From NCBI RefSeq assembly GCF_016583565.1, contig NZ_NRRF01000011.1, positions 51,302 through 115,301 on the forward strand: a DNA stretch of 64,000 bases, given 5' to 3'. Origin of the DNA: Thiocystis violacea. GTDB lineage: Bacteria; Pseudomonadota; Gammaproteobacteria; Chromatiales; Chromatiaceae. This document shows, in pieces, positions 8,842 through 18,013 of the stretch (within the stretch, counting starts at the first letter, position 1; each line of letters begins with the position of its first letter). Position numbers and translations under genes: made by a program. The notes beneath the pieces were generated by a model. That model worked only from the letters and a program-made list of their open reading frames with translations. It was not told the origin of the DNA and ran no database searches.

Positions 8842-9816
8842 ATGCACGCAGCCCTCGATCCCAAGGCCGAATTCGCCGCCCTGCGCGAGCAGATCGGGCA
8901 GATGATCCTGGGTCAGCAGACGCTGATCGACCGACTCCTGATCGCCTTGCTGGCGGATGGCCATCTGCTCGTCGAGGGCGCGCCCGGCCTGGCTAAGACG
9001 ACCGCCGTCAAGCATCTGGCGGCTGGACTGGAGGGCGACTTTCATCGTGTCCAGTTCACGCCTGATCTGCTGCCCGCGGACCTCACGGGTACCGAAATCT
9101 ACCGTCCTCACGACGGCAGCTTCCGCTTCGACCGCGGTCCGATCTTCCACAATCTGCTCCTCGCCGACGAGGTGAACCGCGCCCCGGCCAAGGTCCAGTC
9201 GGCGCTGCTGGAGGCCATGGGCGAGCGCCAGGTCACGGTTGGCCGCGAGACCTATCCGTTGCCGGAGCTGTTTCTGGTGATGGCGACCCAGAATCCGATC
9301 GAGCAGGAGGGGACCTACCCGCTGCCGGAGGCGCAGCTCGACCGCTTCCTGATGCATGTGCGCGTGGACTACCCGGATCTCGCGACCGAGCGTGCCATTC
9401 TGCAGCTCAACCGGGCGGAGGCGCGGCACGATCAGCAGAAGGGCGCCGGTGTCGTGGTCAGCCAGGCGCACGTCTTTGCAGCGCGCCGCGCCATCTTCGA
9501 CCTCTTCATGGCCCCAGAGGTGGAGGATTATCTGGTTCACCTGGTCATGGCGACCAGAAATGCCGGGGCTTACGCCAAGGATCTGGACGGCTGGTTGAGG
9601 TTCGGCGCCAGTCCCCGCGCGACCATCGCGCTCGACCGCTGCTCGCGCGCCCTGGCTTGGCTCGATGGACGCGACTATGTCTCGCCCGAGGACGTGCAGG
9701 CGATCGCCCCCGACGTGCTGCGCCATCGCGTGCTGCTGTCCTACGAGTCCGAGGCCGAGGGCCGTGAGCCGGATGATTTCGTCCAGGCGCTGCTGGCACG
9801 CGTGCCCGCGCCCTGA
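8842..9816 (+). CDS. MoxR-family AAA+ ATPase
   Basis: 324 residues from the ATG at 8842. Walker A is GAPGLAKT (46-53), Walker B LLLADE (105-110), followed by the AAA+ segment ATQNPIEQEGTYPLPEAQ and a C-terminal lid. MoxR ATPases act as chaperones for vWA proteins, and here the gene heads a cluster of DUF58, vWA and BatD genes. Earlier in-frame starts exist at 8695 and 8755, but homology begins at MHAALDPKAEF. The ribosome-binding site is weak (AGGTAAT), so the start is the least certain part. Confidence 0.9.
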   Translation: MHAALDPKAEFAALREQIGQMILGQQTLIDRLLIALLADGHLLVEGAPGLAKTTAVKHLAAGLEGDFHRVQFTPDLLPADLTGTEIYRPHDGSFRFDRGPIFHNLLLADEVNRAPAKVQSALLEAMGERQVTVGRETYPLPELFLVMATQNPIEQEGTYPLPEAQLDRFLMHVRVDYPDLATERAILQLNRAEARHDQQKGAGVVVSQAHVFAARRAIFDLFMAPEVEDYLVHLVMATRNAGAYAKDLDGWLRFGASPRATIALDRCSRALAWLDGRDYVSPEDVQAIAPDVLRHRVLLSYESEAEGREPDDFVQALLARVPAP

Positions 9817-9833
9817 GGCGTGCCCGCAGCCGG

Positions 9834-9903
9834 GTGGAAGCGGCGCCCCGCCGCGACCGGGTTCGTCGCAGCGGTGCCGGTCGCGCCGGGGCGGCGCTCC
9901 CAC
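9834..9903. repeat. REP-like intergenic hairpin repeat, copy B
   Basis: Arms of 27 bases (9834-9860 and 9877-9903) are inverted repeats with three mismatches; the core reads GTGGRAGCGSCGCCCCG. The loop is 16 bases. It lies between moxR and the DUF58 gene. The same core occurs at 6738 and 48312, so this is a dispersed element rather than a local terminator. Confidence 0.65.
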
Positions 9904-9953
9904 GCCTGCGGACTGTCCACTGCAGTTGATACCTGAGACCTGACAACGTCCCC

Positions 9954-10913
9954 ATGAAGCCCCCTGAGCCCCGCCTGAGCGAAGACCAGCAATCCGGTTT
10001 GCGGCCAGACCTCAAGTCCCTGATCGCGCTGCGCGCCCAGGCCCGCCGCCTGGATCTGACGCCGCGCGGGCGCGTCCTGGCAACCCGCAGCGGCGGTCAC
10101 CTCTCGCGCTTTCGCGGTCGCGGCATGGAGTTCGACGAGTCCCGCGTCTATCAGCCGGGTGACGATCCGCGCAACATGGACTGGCGCGTTACCGCACGAG
10201 CCGGGACACCGCACGTCAAGCTCTTCCGCGAGGAGCGGGAGCGCCCGGTCTGGCTGCTCGTCGATCAGGGCTCCTCCATGCGCTTCGGTACCCGGGTCGC
10301 CTTCAAGTCCGTCGTCGCCGCCCAGGCGGCGGCATTGCTGGGCTGGTCCGCCGTGGATCGCGGTGATCGCGTTGGCGGACTGGTGTTCGACGAGCGCGGC
10401 CACCTGGAGCGCCGCCCGGCGGCGCGCGGTGCCGGTCTGCTGCCGCTGCTCGATCGGCTGGCGGTGCCTCCCGATGCGAGCCAGGGGGGCTACGGCTCGC
10501 TCGCGGAGGCGGCCGAGCACCTGGTGCACCTGGTTAGGCCCGGCAGCCTGGTCGCCGCCATCAGCGACTTCGCCGACCTGCGCGAGGAGCGCAGCAGTTG
10601 GCTGACCCAGCTGGGAGCAGGGAGTGAGCTACTGCTCATCCTCGTCTCCGATCCCATTGAAGCCAATGTCCCGCCGCCGGGCCGCTATCCGGTGGCGATC
10701 GAGCGGCGGCGAGCCGTGCTGGACTTGACCGACCGGCGCCTGCGCGAGCGCTATCAGCGCCAGTTCGAGCAGCGGCTGGAGCTGTTAGCACGACTCGAGC
10801 GCCGACAGCATTTCCACCTGCTGCGGCTCTCGACGCAGGATCCAGTCGGGCCGACGCTGGCTGTCGGACTGGGCGCACGTGGGGCGCTGCGTGCCAGGGG
10901 GAGGGCGCGATGA
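9954..10913 (+). CDS. DUF58 domain-containing protein of Bat cluster
   Basis: 319 residues. The DUF58 signature is clear: GMEFDESRVYQPGDDPRNMDWR (split across residues 57-78), then HVKLFREERERPVWLLVDQGSSM, a vWA-like strand with a MIDAS-type DQGSS. DUF58 proteins are constant partners of MoxR ATPases and BatA/BatD. The stop overlaps the next start by four bases (ATGA). Unlike many DUF58 proteins it lacks an N-terminal pair of membrane helices, so it is probably cytosolic at the membrane face. Confidence 0.88.
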   Translation: MKPPEPRLSEDQQSGLRPDLKSLIALRAQARRLDLTPRGRVLATRSGGHLSRFRGRGMEFDESRVYQPGDDPRNMDWRVTARAGTPHVKLFREERERPVWLLVDQGSSMRFGTRVAFKSVVAAQAAALLGWSAVDRGDRVGGLVFDERGHLERRPAARGAGLLPLLDRLAVPPDASQGGYGSLAEAAEHLVHLVRPGSLVAAISDFADLREERSSWLTQLGAGSELLLILVSDPIEANVPPPGRYPVAIERRRAVLDLTDRRLRERYQRQFEQRLELLARLERRQHFHLLRLSTQDPVGPTLAVGLGARGALRARGRAR

Positions 10914-11404
10914 ACGCCGATCCGCTGGCGGGGCTGCGCGACTGGCATTCGCCTGAAGCCATTTCCTGGTGGCCGCCCGCGCCGGGTTGGTGGCTGCTCC
11001 TAGTGGTGGTCTTGATCCTGGTCTGGACCATCGCGCGCTGGCTCGTCCGTCAACGCCGGCGGTCGGCTGTCGTCCGCCTCGCGCGACGGGAACTGGAGGC
11101 GCTTCGCAGCGCTTTCGCCGACCATCAGGACGGACGGCGCTACGTCGCGGAGCTGTCCCGACTGCTGCGGCGTCTGGCCTTGGTGCGTTACTCGCGCGAG
11201 CGGGTCGCCGGCCTGAGCGGCCGGGCCTGGCTGGAGTTCCTGGATGCGACCGGCGGCCAGGGCGGTTTCGTCCAGGGCGCGGGGCGTCTCCTGGTTGAAG
11301 ACGCCTATCGGCCCGTGGAGCAGGCGCCAGGTCATCAGCATCTGGATGAGCTTGGCCGTCTGGCGGCCCGCTGGGTCGACGCGAACGGAGGTGCGCGCGC
11401 ATGA
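10910..11404 (+). CDS. DUF4381 membrane protein of Bat cluster
   Basis: 164 residues. The opening ADPLAGLRDWHSPEAISWWPPAPGWW, read in two parts, followed by a single membrane helix (LLLVVVLILVWTIARWLV, about 27-44) is the DUF4381 pattern. The cytosolic part holds a helical domain with RYSRERVAGLSGRAWLEFLD. It overlaps its neighbours by four bases on both sides. The family always sits between the DUF58 and BatA genes and presumably forms part of the same membrane assembly. Confidence 0.85.
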   Translation: MNADPLAGLRDWHSPEAISWWPPAPGWWLLLVVVLILVWTIARWLVRQRRRSAVVRLARRELEALRSAFADHQDGRRYVAELSRLLRRLALVRYSRERVAGLSGRAWLEFLDATGGQGGFVQGAGRLLVEDAYRPVEQAPGHQHLDELGRLAARWVDANGGARA

Positions 11405-12384
11405 TCGTGCTCGAATGGCCTTGGGCGCTGGCGGCGTTGCCTTTGCCGCTGCTCGCGCGTCTGCTGCGGCCGGCTGCGCAGGATGTCGGCCTCGCGCTCA
11501 GACTGCCCTTCGATGCCGGCCTGGATGGGCTGGCGCCCGAGGCGCGCCGAGGCTCGGGCTGGTGGCGCCTGGCGGCCGCGATCCTGATCTGGCTCCTGCT
11601 GCTGCTGGCCGCGGCGCGCCCACAGTGGCTCGGCGACCCGATCGGACTCCCCGTGGCGGGTCGCGATCTGATGCTGGCGGTGGATATCTCCCAGAGCATG
11701 GAGCAGGTCGACTATGAGCTGAGCGGCCAGGCCGTCTCGCGGCTTGCCGCCGTGCAGGCGGTTGCGGCCGACTTCATCGAGCGGCGCGAGCAGGACCGAT
11801 TGGGTCTCATCCTCTTCGGAACCCAGGCCTATCTGCAGACACCCATGACCTTCGATGCCAAGACGGTCGCGACCATGCTGCGCGATTCCGTGGTCGGGCT
11901 GGCCGGCCGTCAGACCGCGATCGGCGATGCCATCGGGCTCGCGGTCAAGCGGCTGCGCGATCAGCCCGAGGGACAACGCGTCCTGGTGCTGCTGACGGAC
12001 GGCGACAACACCGCCGGCACGCTGCAGCCGCTGGAGGCCGCCGAGCTGGCGGCGAAGGCGGGCATCCGCGTCTACGCGATCGGGATCGGCGGCGGCGACG
12101 TCGGCATCCGCACCCCGCTGGGCATCCGGCTGCTCAAGCAGGGCAGTGACTTCGATCCCACGACCCTGAAGGAGATCGCCCGCATCACCGGCGGTCGCTT
12201 CTTTGCGGCGAGCAATCGCGAGGAGCTGGAGGCCGTTTACGCCGACCTGGACCGGCTTGAGCCCAACGAGCGCGAGGAGCGGACCTACCGACCGCAACGC
12301 GCACTCTTCATGTGGCCCGCCGGCGCTGCGCTGCTGCTCTCGACCGCACTGGCGCTTGGCGGGCTGATGAGGCGGCTGGATTGA
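11401..12384 (+). CDS. batA: vWA membrane protein BatA
   Basis: 327 residues with membrane helices at both ends (about 7-25 and 57-78; last about 300-322). The vWA domain starts at GRDLMLAVDISQSMEQVDYE, with MIDAS residues DISQS, and includes VLVLLTDGDNTAGTL. These are the features of BatA (aerotolerance cluster). Such proteins are modelled as substrates or partners of the MoxR ATPase, with the metal site facing the periplasm. Tight overlap with the genes on either side shows co-translation. Confidence 0.87.
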   Translation: MIVLEWPWALAALPLPLLARLLRPAAQDVGLALRLPFDAGLDGLAPEARRGSGWWRLAAAILIWLLLLLAAARPQWLGDPIGLPVAGRDLMLAVDISQSMEQVDYELSGQAVSRLAAVQAVAADFIERREQDRLGLILFGTQAYLQTPMTFDAKTVATMLRDSVVGLAGRQTAIGDAIGLAVKRLRDQPEGQRVLVLLTDGDNTAGTLQPLEAAELAAKAGIRVYAIGIGGGDVGIRTPLGIRLLKQGSDFDPTTLKEIARITGGRFFAASNREELEAVYADLDRLEPNEREERTYRPQRALFMWPAGAALLLSTALALGGLMRRLD

Positions 12385-12389
12385 AGGGA

Positions 12390-12420
12390 GTTGTCAGTTG
12401 GCCGTTGTCAGTTGTCAGTT
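12390..12420. repeat. Decamer repeats GTTGTCAGTT
   Basis: GTTGTCAGTT occurs at 12390-12399, 12404-12413 and 12411-12420 in the short batA-batB gap. On the other strand it reads AACTGACAAC, matching the intergenic repeat before aceK (55423-55467). Degenerate copies also lie at about 9926-9948. Confidence 0.6.
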
Positions 12421-12450
12421 GAGCTGACGGCTTCGTTTAGGATCTTGAGC

Positions 12451-14487
12451 ATGCTGTCCGATTTCCATTTCATCCGACCCTATTGGCTGGCCGCGCTGCT
12501 GCCGCTCGCCGTGATCCTGGTTCTCTATTGGCGACGCCGGGTCGGGGCCGCCATCTGGGGCAAGCTGGTGGATGCGCACCTGCTGCCGCACCTGCTCACG
12601 GGCGAGGAGGGCGGGCCGAGACGCCTGCCTCTGATCTTGGCCGCGCTCGGCTGGGTTCTCCTGGTCGCGGCCCTGGCCGGGCCTGTCTGGGAGAAACTGC
12701 CCCAGCCGGTGTTCGGCACCACCGCGCAGCGCGCCATCCTGCTCGACCTGTCGCCGAGCATGAATGCCGCCGATGTCGCGCCCTCGCGGCTGGCGCGTGC
12801 GCGCTTCGAGATGATGGACCTGCTTCGCGCATCCAAAGAGGGACAGGTCGCGCTGCTCGCCTTCGGTCCCGAGCCCTTCGTGGTCGCGCCGCTGAGTGGA
12901 GACGCCAACACCATCGCCGCTCAGGTACCGCAGCTCTCGACCGACCTGATTCCGGCCCCTGGACCGCGCCGGACCGATCTGGCGCTGAAGCTCGCGGGCG
13001 ACATGCTGGACCGCGCGCAGGCCAGAAATGCCGACGTCATCCTGGTCACCGACGGCGTGGGTGGCATGGCCGGTTCGCTCCAGGCCGCCCAGACGCTCGC
13101 GGCCGATGGACATCGTGTCTCGGTGCTCGCGGTCGGCACGGCCAAGGGCGCCCCGGTTCCGGGCGGCAAGGGTGGTTTCCTCCAGAACGACGACGGCAGC
13201 ATCCAGGTTGCGCGCCTGGATGCTTCCGCGCTGCGCGAACTCGCCAAGGCTGGCGGCGGTCGCTATCTGGAAGCCAGCGTCGGCGATCGGGATACGGCTG
13301 CGCTAACGGCCCGAGGTCCGCGCCTGGATCAGGAGATCCAGGAAACGACGCTCACAGCCGATCAGTGGCGGGAGGAGGGCCCTTGGCTGCTCTTGCTGGT
13401 GCTCCCGCTGGCCGCGCTGGCCTTCAGGCGTGGTTGGCTGCTTGCCCTATTCGCCGTGTTTCTCGTCTTGCCACCAACGCCGAGTCAGGCATTCGGGTGG
13501 TCCGATCTCTGGTTGACCCAAGACCAGCAGGCCGCGCGCCAGCTCGAGTCCGGCCAGGCGCAGGAGGCGGCCCAGGGATTCCGCGACCCCGGTTGGCGGG
13601 CCGCGGCCAGCTACCGTGCTGGAGATTTTAACGAGGCGCTGGAGCAGGTTTCAGGTCTTGATGGCGCGGACGCGAACTACAATCGCGGCAACGCATTGGC
13701 ACGTTTGGGGCGGCTCGAGGACGCCGTGACAGCCTACCAGCAGGCGCTTGAGCAGGCGCCCGAACATGCGGACGCGCAGCACAACCTCGAGTTGGTCCAG
13801 CAGCTGCTGGAGCAGAAAGAGCAGGACGACAAGCAGCAGTCTGGCGAAGATGGCAAGGAAGGCGACCAGAAGCAGAGCGAGCAGAAGCAGTCGCAAGACC
13901 ATAACTCAGAGCAGGGCGAGCACGATCAGCAAGACAAGCAAGACCAGCAGGCTTCCGGTGAGCAGGGAGAAGGTCAGGGCAGTGAGGGTGAGCAGTCGCA
14001 GCAGGGTGACACCGGCAACGCGCGCGAGGATGCGGGCGCCGATCATACCAAGCCTTCTGGCCAGGACGGGTCGCAGGATGGGTCTCAGACTGAAGCTGAC
14101 GCCAAGAGCGCCGCGAGTCAGAGTGCCGAGGGGCGCCAGTCCTCCGAGGATGCGGCTGAGGGCAAGCAGCCGGATACGGCTCCAAATGCGCCGGGAGCCG
14201 ACGATTTCAGTCAGGAGGCGTTGAACGGAGCGTCTCGGCCTGAGGGCGAGCAGGACGGCGACAATGATGCGGGGGCGGACCTCAAAGGGCTCTCAGGCCA
14301 GGAAGGGGAGGAATCCAAGGATAAACCCGAATCCGCCGTTGCCGGGATGGAATCGCTTTCCCCGGAGGAGCGTGAGCAACAGCAGGCCATCGAGGCGCAG
14401 CTGCGCCGCGTTCCGGACGACCCTGCCGGTCTCATCCGTCAGCGTTTTCTGCTTCAACATCTCCGTCGCGAGGGACGTTTGCCGTGA
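12451..14487 (+). CDS. batB: vWA-TPR protein (BatB/BatC fusion)
   Basis: 678 residues. Two N-terminal membrane helices (about 8-26 and 60-78) lead into a vWA domain with MIDAS DLSPSMNAADV near residue 96 and VILVTDGVGG. A further membrane helix lies near 315-345. TPR-type repeats follow (NYNRGNALARLGRLEDAVTAYQQAL region, 410-455), then about 190 residues of low-complexity Gln/Glu/Asp/Ser/Gly. The C-terminus ends in the BatC-like segment LIRQRFLLQHLRREGRLP. BatB and BatC are fused here. The stop overlaps the GTG start of batD. Confidence 0.87.
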   Translation: MLSDFHFIRPYWLAALLPLAVILVLYWRRRVGAAIWGKLVDAHLLPHLLTGEEGGPRRLPLILAALGWVLLVAALAGPVWEKLPQPVFGTTAQRAILLDLSPSMNAADVAPSRLARARFEMMDLLRASKEGQVALLAFGPEPFVVAPLSGDANTIAAQVPQLSTDLIPAPGPRRTDLALKLAGDMLDRAQARNADVILVTDGVGGMAGSLQAAQTLAADGHRVSVLAVGTAKGAPVPGGKGGFLQNDDGSIQVARLDASALRELAKAGGGRYLEASVGDRDTAALTARGPRLDQEIQETTLTADQWREEGPWLLLLVLPLAALAFRRGWLLALFAVFLVLPPTPSQAFGWSDLWLTQDQQAARQLESGQAQEAAQGFRDPGWRAAASYRAGDFNEALEQVSGLDGADANYNRGNALARLGRLEDAVTAYQQALEQAPEHADAQHNLELVQQLLEQKEQDDKQQSGEDGKEGDQKQSEQKQSQDHNSEQGEHDQQDKQDQQASGEQGEGQGSEGEQSQQGDTGNAREDAGADHTKPSGQDGSQDGSQTEADAKSAASQSAEGRQSSEDAAEGKQPDTAPNAPGADDFSQEALNGASRPEGEQDGDNDAGADLKGLSGQEGEESKDKPESAVAGMESLSPEEREQQQAIEAQLRRVPDDPAGLIRQRFLLQHLRREGRLP

Positions 14488-16322
14488 GTCCAGTCAGCCG
14501 CTACATCACCCACATCCGCCCGTTCCTAGTTCTCGCCATGCTTGCGTTTGCGCTGAGTCCGGCATGGGCCGCCGAGCTTCGGGTTCAGGTGGACCGCAAG
14601 CAGCTGGGTCCGGACGATGTCCTGGGCGTGCAAGTGGTCGCCGAAGGAGACAGCAAGGGCGACCCGGATTTCACGCCATTGACGAAGGACTTCGACATCC
14701 TGAGTCAGGGTCAGAGCCAGGTGACCAGCATCGTCAATGGCAAGATCTCCCAGAGCCGTCAGTGGAATCTACAGCTGGCGCCCAAGCGTCAGGGTCGACT
14801 GTCGATTCCGGCACTCTCGGTCGGGCGGGATCGCAGCGAGCCCGTAGCGGTCGAGGTGGTGGCGCGCCCGCAGACGTCGGACACGGCTGGCGCCAAACCC
14901 CTCTTCCTCAAGGCGCAGGTGAACACGGAACAGCCTTATGTCCAGCAGGTGATGGACTATCGGGTCAAGATCTACTTCAGCCAGGAGCCCCAGCGGGCGG
15001 TCTTGTCCGAGCCTCAGGCCGACGGGGCGACCATTCAGCAGGTTGGCGATGACCGCGGCTATGACGAGTCCGTGGACGGTCAGCTCTACCGCGTGATCGA
15101 GCGGCGCTATCAGATCATCCCGCAGCGCAGCGGTGAGCTGGAGATCCAGTCCCCCCGACTGGAGGCCATGCTGCCGGATACCAGCCGGGGTGCGCGCCGC
15201 GATCCCTTCGCCGATCTCGACGAGGCATTCGGCGGCACCCTGTTCCAGAGTTTTCCGCAGATACCTGGCGTGACCCATCCGGGTCGGCGCGTGGTCGAAC
15301 GTGCCCAGAACCTCCAGATCCAGGTGCGTCCCCAGCCGGCCGGCTCCGGCTCGCCCTGGCTTCCCGCGACCTCGGTTCAGGTGGCGGACGAATGGGCGCC
15401 CAGCCCGCCGGTCTTCCGTGTCGGCGAGCCCGTGACCCGGACGCTGACGCTCACGGCGCTGGGGACGACGACGGCGCAGCTGCCCAATCTCGATCTCGGC
15501 ACGCTCGACGGCGCTCAGGTCTACCCGGATCAGCCGCGGGCGGAGGATCTCAGCAATAGCCCCGAGCCTGCGGCCGTGAAGACCTTCAAGGTCGCCCTGG
15601 TGCCGACCCGTGCCGGCGTCCTGAAGCTCCCGGAGATCCGCTTATCCTGGTGGGACACGACGGCGGACGCCGCGCGCGTCGTCGTGGTGCCGGAGCGCAC
15701 CGTCCAGGTCGCGCCAGCTCCGGCTGGCAGTCAGCAGCCAGCCAGCGTTGCGCCGCCCGAGCCGATGCCAACCCAGGCGGCTGCCGCCCCCTCTGCATCC
15801 GCCGCGGCGCCCATCCCCCAGCCGCAGCCGGAGCCGGGCGCGACCTGGTGGGGCCTCGGGTTCTGGCCTTGGCTGACCTTGCTCCTGGGGGGCGGCTGGC
15901 TGATGACCCTGGTGTGGTGGCTGAGGGACCGGCGGCGTCGCGCCGCCCAGCCGACGCCTGTCCGCGTGGAGCCTGAGTTCGGCGGACGGGAGCGCGAATC
16001 GCTGAAGGCCGCGGTCCGCGCTATTGGGCGTGCCTGCTCGCAGGGCGATCCACGTGCCGCGCGCAGCGCACTGCTCGCCTGGGCGCGGCTGCGCTGGCCT
16101 CAGGATCCACCGCATGGACTGGAAGGGATCGCGGTCCGCCTTGATGAGGGCCAGATGGGAGCGCTGCTGAGGTCGATCGACCGGGCCATCTATGCGCCGC
16201 CCGGTGTCGCCTGGAGCGGAGAGGCCGCCTGGGCATCGCTGGAGCCCCTGCTCGATGCCTCCAGCAAGGCGCGGTCGCGGCCCGAATCCGAGGTGATTCC
16301 GGATCTCTATCCGCAACCTTGA
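14484..16322 (+). CDS. batD: BatD family protein (oxygen tolerance)
   Basis: 612 residues starting with GTG, overlapping the batB stop. A signal peptide (core FLVLAMLAFALSPAWA) precedes beta-sandwich repeats; VQVDRKQLGPDDVL at the start of the mature protein is the BatD hallmark. A single membrane helix lies near residues 452-480 (LGFWPWLTLLLGGGWLMTL), leaving a cytosolic helical tail of about 130 residues. A Pro/Ala-rich linker precedes the helix. BatD anchors the periplasmic side of the Bat complex. Its last 16 bases overlap the end of convergent folK. Confidence 0.88.
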   Translation: MSPVSRYITHIRPFLVLAMLAFALSPAWAAELRVQVDRKQLGPDDVLGVQVVAEGDSKGDPDFTPLTKDFDILSQGQSQVTSIVNGKISQSRQWNLQLAPKRQGRLSIPALSVGRDRSEPVAVEVVARPQTSDTAGAKPLFLKAQVNTEQPYVQQVMDYRVKIYFSQEPQRAVLSEPQADGATIQQVGDDRGYDESVDGQLYRVIERRYQIIPQRSGELEIQSPRLEAMLPDTSRGARRDPFADLDEAFGGTLFQSFPQIPGVTHPGRRVVERAQNLQIQVRPQPAGSGSPWLPATSVQVADEWAPSPPVFRVGEPVTRTLTLTALGTTTAQLPNLDLGTLDGAQVYPDQPRAEDLSNSPEPAAVKTFKVALVPTRAGVLKLPEIRLSWWDTTADAARVVVVPERTVQVAPAPAGSQQPASVAPPEPMPTQAAAAPSASAAAPIPQPQPEPGATWWGLGFWPWLTLLLGGGWLMTLVWWLRDRRRRAAQPTPVRVEPEFGGRERESLKAAVRAIGRACSQGDPRAARSALLAWARLRWPQDPPHGLEGIAVRLDEGQMGALLRSIDRAIYAPPGVAWSGEAAWASLEPLLDASSKARSRPESEVIPDLYPQP

Positions 16323-16828
16323 TGTTCATCCTCCGACGGCAGCCGCTCTAGGATCTGCCGGTAGCGGATCTCCTCCGTCAGCGCCCGCACCGGGAGGCCG
16401 CGGACCGGGTGCATGGCCTCGGGTGCGATTTCGATCAAGGGCACCAGCATGAAGTCCCGGATCAGCAGCCCTGGATGGGGGATCTTCAAATCGTCTTCGT
16501 CGAGCATCTGGCCATCGTAGAGCAGGATGTCCAGATCGATGGTCCGCGGACCATTCTTCAGATCCCGCCTGCGTGCCAGGCGCCGCTCGATCTCCTGCGT
16601 CGCCTCTAAGAGTTCCAGGGGTGTCAGACCTGTCGACAGCGCCACGACCAGGTTGATGAAATCCGGCTGCGTCTCGATCCCCCAGGGTGCCGTGCGATAC
16701 CTGGACGACTCGGCGACGAGCCGAGTGTCGCGAACCTCCCGCAGGAGCGCCAGGCCACGGCGGATGTTCTCATCCGGCTCGATATTGGAGCCCAGCGCCA
16801 CATAGGCCCCGAAGGTCTTATCTGTCAT
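16307..16828 (-). CDS. folK: 2-amino-4-hydroxy-6-hydroxymethyldihydropteridine pyrophosphokinase
   Basis: 173 residues; transfers pyrophosphate from ATP to 6-hydroxymethyl-7,8-dihydropterin in folate synthesis. HPPK signatures visible: YVALGSNIEP at the N-terminus, SSRYRTAPWG, PDFINLVV, and the active-site block GPRTIDLDILLYD followed by IPHPGLLIRDFMLVPL. It stands alone between convergent batD and divergent response-regulator genes, without folP or folB nearby; folE2, the first folate step, is 45 kb away. Confidence 0.94.
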   Translation of the reverse strand: MTDKTFGAYVALGSNIEPDENIRRGLALLREVRDTRLVAESSRYRTAPWGIETQPDFINLVVALSTGLTPLELLEATQEIERRLARRRDLKNGPRTIDLDILLYDGQMLDEDDLKIPHPGLLIRDFMLVPLIEIAPEAMHPVRGLPVRALTEEIRYRQILERLPSEDEHQGCG

Positions 16829-16995
16829 GATCTCTCGTCTCCCGAAGGCCGCGCAGGGACATCTCTCGGGTGTATGGTGGGCCGTTGAGGGTAACAGGCC
16901 AGTGGTTTGCCCGGCCCTGTCGACAGTGGGTATAGTCGATTGCAGCGGGCAGCTGAGGTTGTTGCGGTCCTGACGAATGCTTCTGAGGTGGATCG

Positions 16996-17619
16996 ATGAC
17001 GGATGTCCAAACCATCTTTTTGGTCGACGACGACCAGGGAATGCGAGACTCGCTGACCTTGATCCTGGAACTCGCTGGCTATCGGGTCAAGAGCTTCGAG
17101 TCCCCGAAGGCGTTTCTGGAGGACTTCGCGCCTGACGAGCGCGGCTGTTTGCTGCTCGACCAACGCATGCCGGAGATGAGCGGGCTGGATCTGCAGGCTG
17201 TTCTGATCGAGCGCGGCTGTCTGCTGCCGATCATTTTCCTCTCCGCCTTCGGCGATGTGCCCACCACCGTCCGGGCGATTCAGGGCGGCGCCATCGATTT
17301 CCTCGAAAAGCCGGCGAGCACCGAAGTCCTGCTCCAGCGCATCCAGGCCGCCTTGGCCGAGGACCAGCGCCGGCGCGAGGAGTTCGCGACGGAGCAGACC
17401 ATCCTGGAGCGTTTCCACCAGCTCACCCCTCGCGAGCACGAGGTCCTGACCCTGACCACACAGGGTCTCACGAACAAGGACATCGCCCGCCAGCTCGGCA
17501 TCAGTCCCCGCACCGTCGAGAATCATCGCGCGCGCATGATGGAGAAGATGGGTGCGGCCAATCTCGCCGAGCTGTGCCGGATGTCCTCTGTGTGCCAGCC
17601 ATCGTCTCAGATGCATTAG
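16996..17619 (+). CDS. FixJ-family two-component response regulator (orphan)
   Basis: 207 residues. Receiver domain 1-120: acidic pair D11-D13 in LVDDDQGMRDS, phospho-acceptor D55 in CLLLDQRMPEMSG, switch S/T in IIFLSAFGD, K in DFLEKP. The C-terminal LuxR/NarL-type helix-turn-helix reads LTPREHEVLTLTTQGLTNKDIA, in two parts, and RTVENHRARMMEKMG. A GAGGTG lies before the ATG. FixJ/TtrR-like proteins activate redox- or respiration-linked genes. No sensor kinase is adjacent, so the cognate signal is unknown. Confidence 0.9.
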   Translation: MTDVQTIFLVDDDQGMRDSLTLILELAGYRVKSFESPKAFLEDFAPDERGCLLLDQRMPEMSGLDLQAVLIERGCLLPIIFLSAFGDVPTTVRAIQGGAIDFLEKPASTEVLLQRIQAALAEDQRRREEFATEQTILERFHQLTPREHEVLTLTTQGLTNKDIARQLGISPRTVENHRARMMEKMGAANLAELCRMSSVCQPSSQMH

Positions 17620-18013
17620 GTCGGATGCTCGGTCACCTTCTATCCGTTCCCTTTCGCGAGATCGCCGGGTAGAGGTCGCGCTGTGTGCGTCCGGCTGGCC
17701 GCGAGGTCGTGCGGTCAGCCCCGGGCGCTTGGACTTCGCCGATCGGGCCGGTCTTGGCGCTGCATGTGCCGCGGTTTATTAGACGTCGCGAATTGAGTGG
17801 TCCTACGGATATCTCTCGATTCCCCGCCTCTCTATCATATCCGTCAATTTCAAGGGGGATTCACGCTTCCAGCTTCGGTCCGACACGACACCGCCATGGA
17901 TTACCCGCCGTGCGGCGAGCCAGTCAAGGGTTCGCTGAGTTGCTGGGAAAGCAGGTTACTCAAAGGCCGCCCGCGCATCCCGCGCGCAGCTGCAGTCAAC
18001 GCGGAGGTTTCGA
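17620..18013. other. Intergenic, no gene assigned
   Basis: About 394 bases between the response regulator and the small ORF at 18014. Open frames crossing it have implausible composition and no recognisable domain. No strong hairpin, repeat or clear promoter was found, although the promoter of the 18014 unit must lie here if that unit is expressed. Confidence 0.45.
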
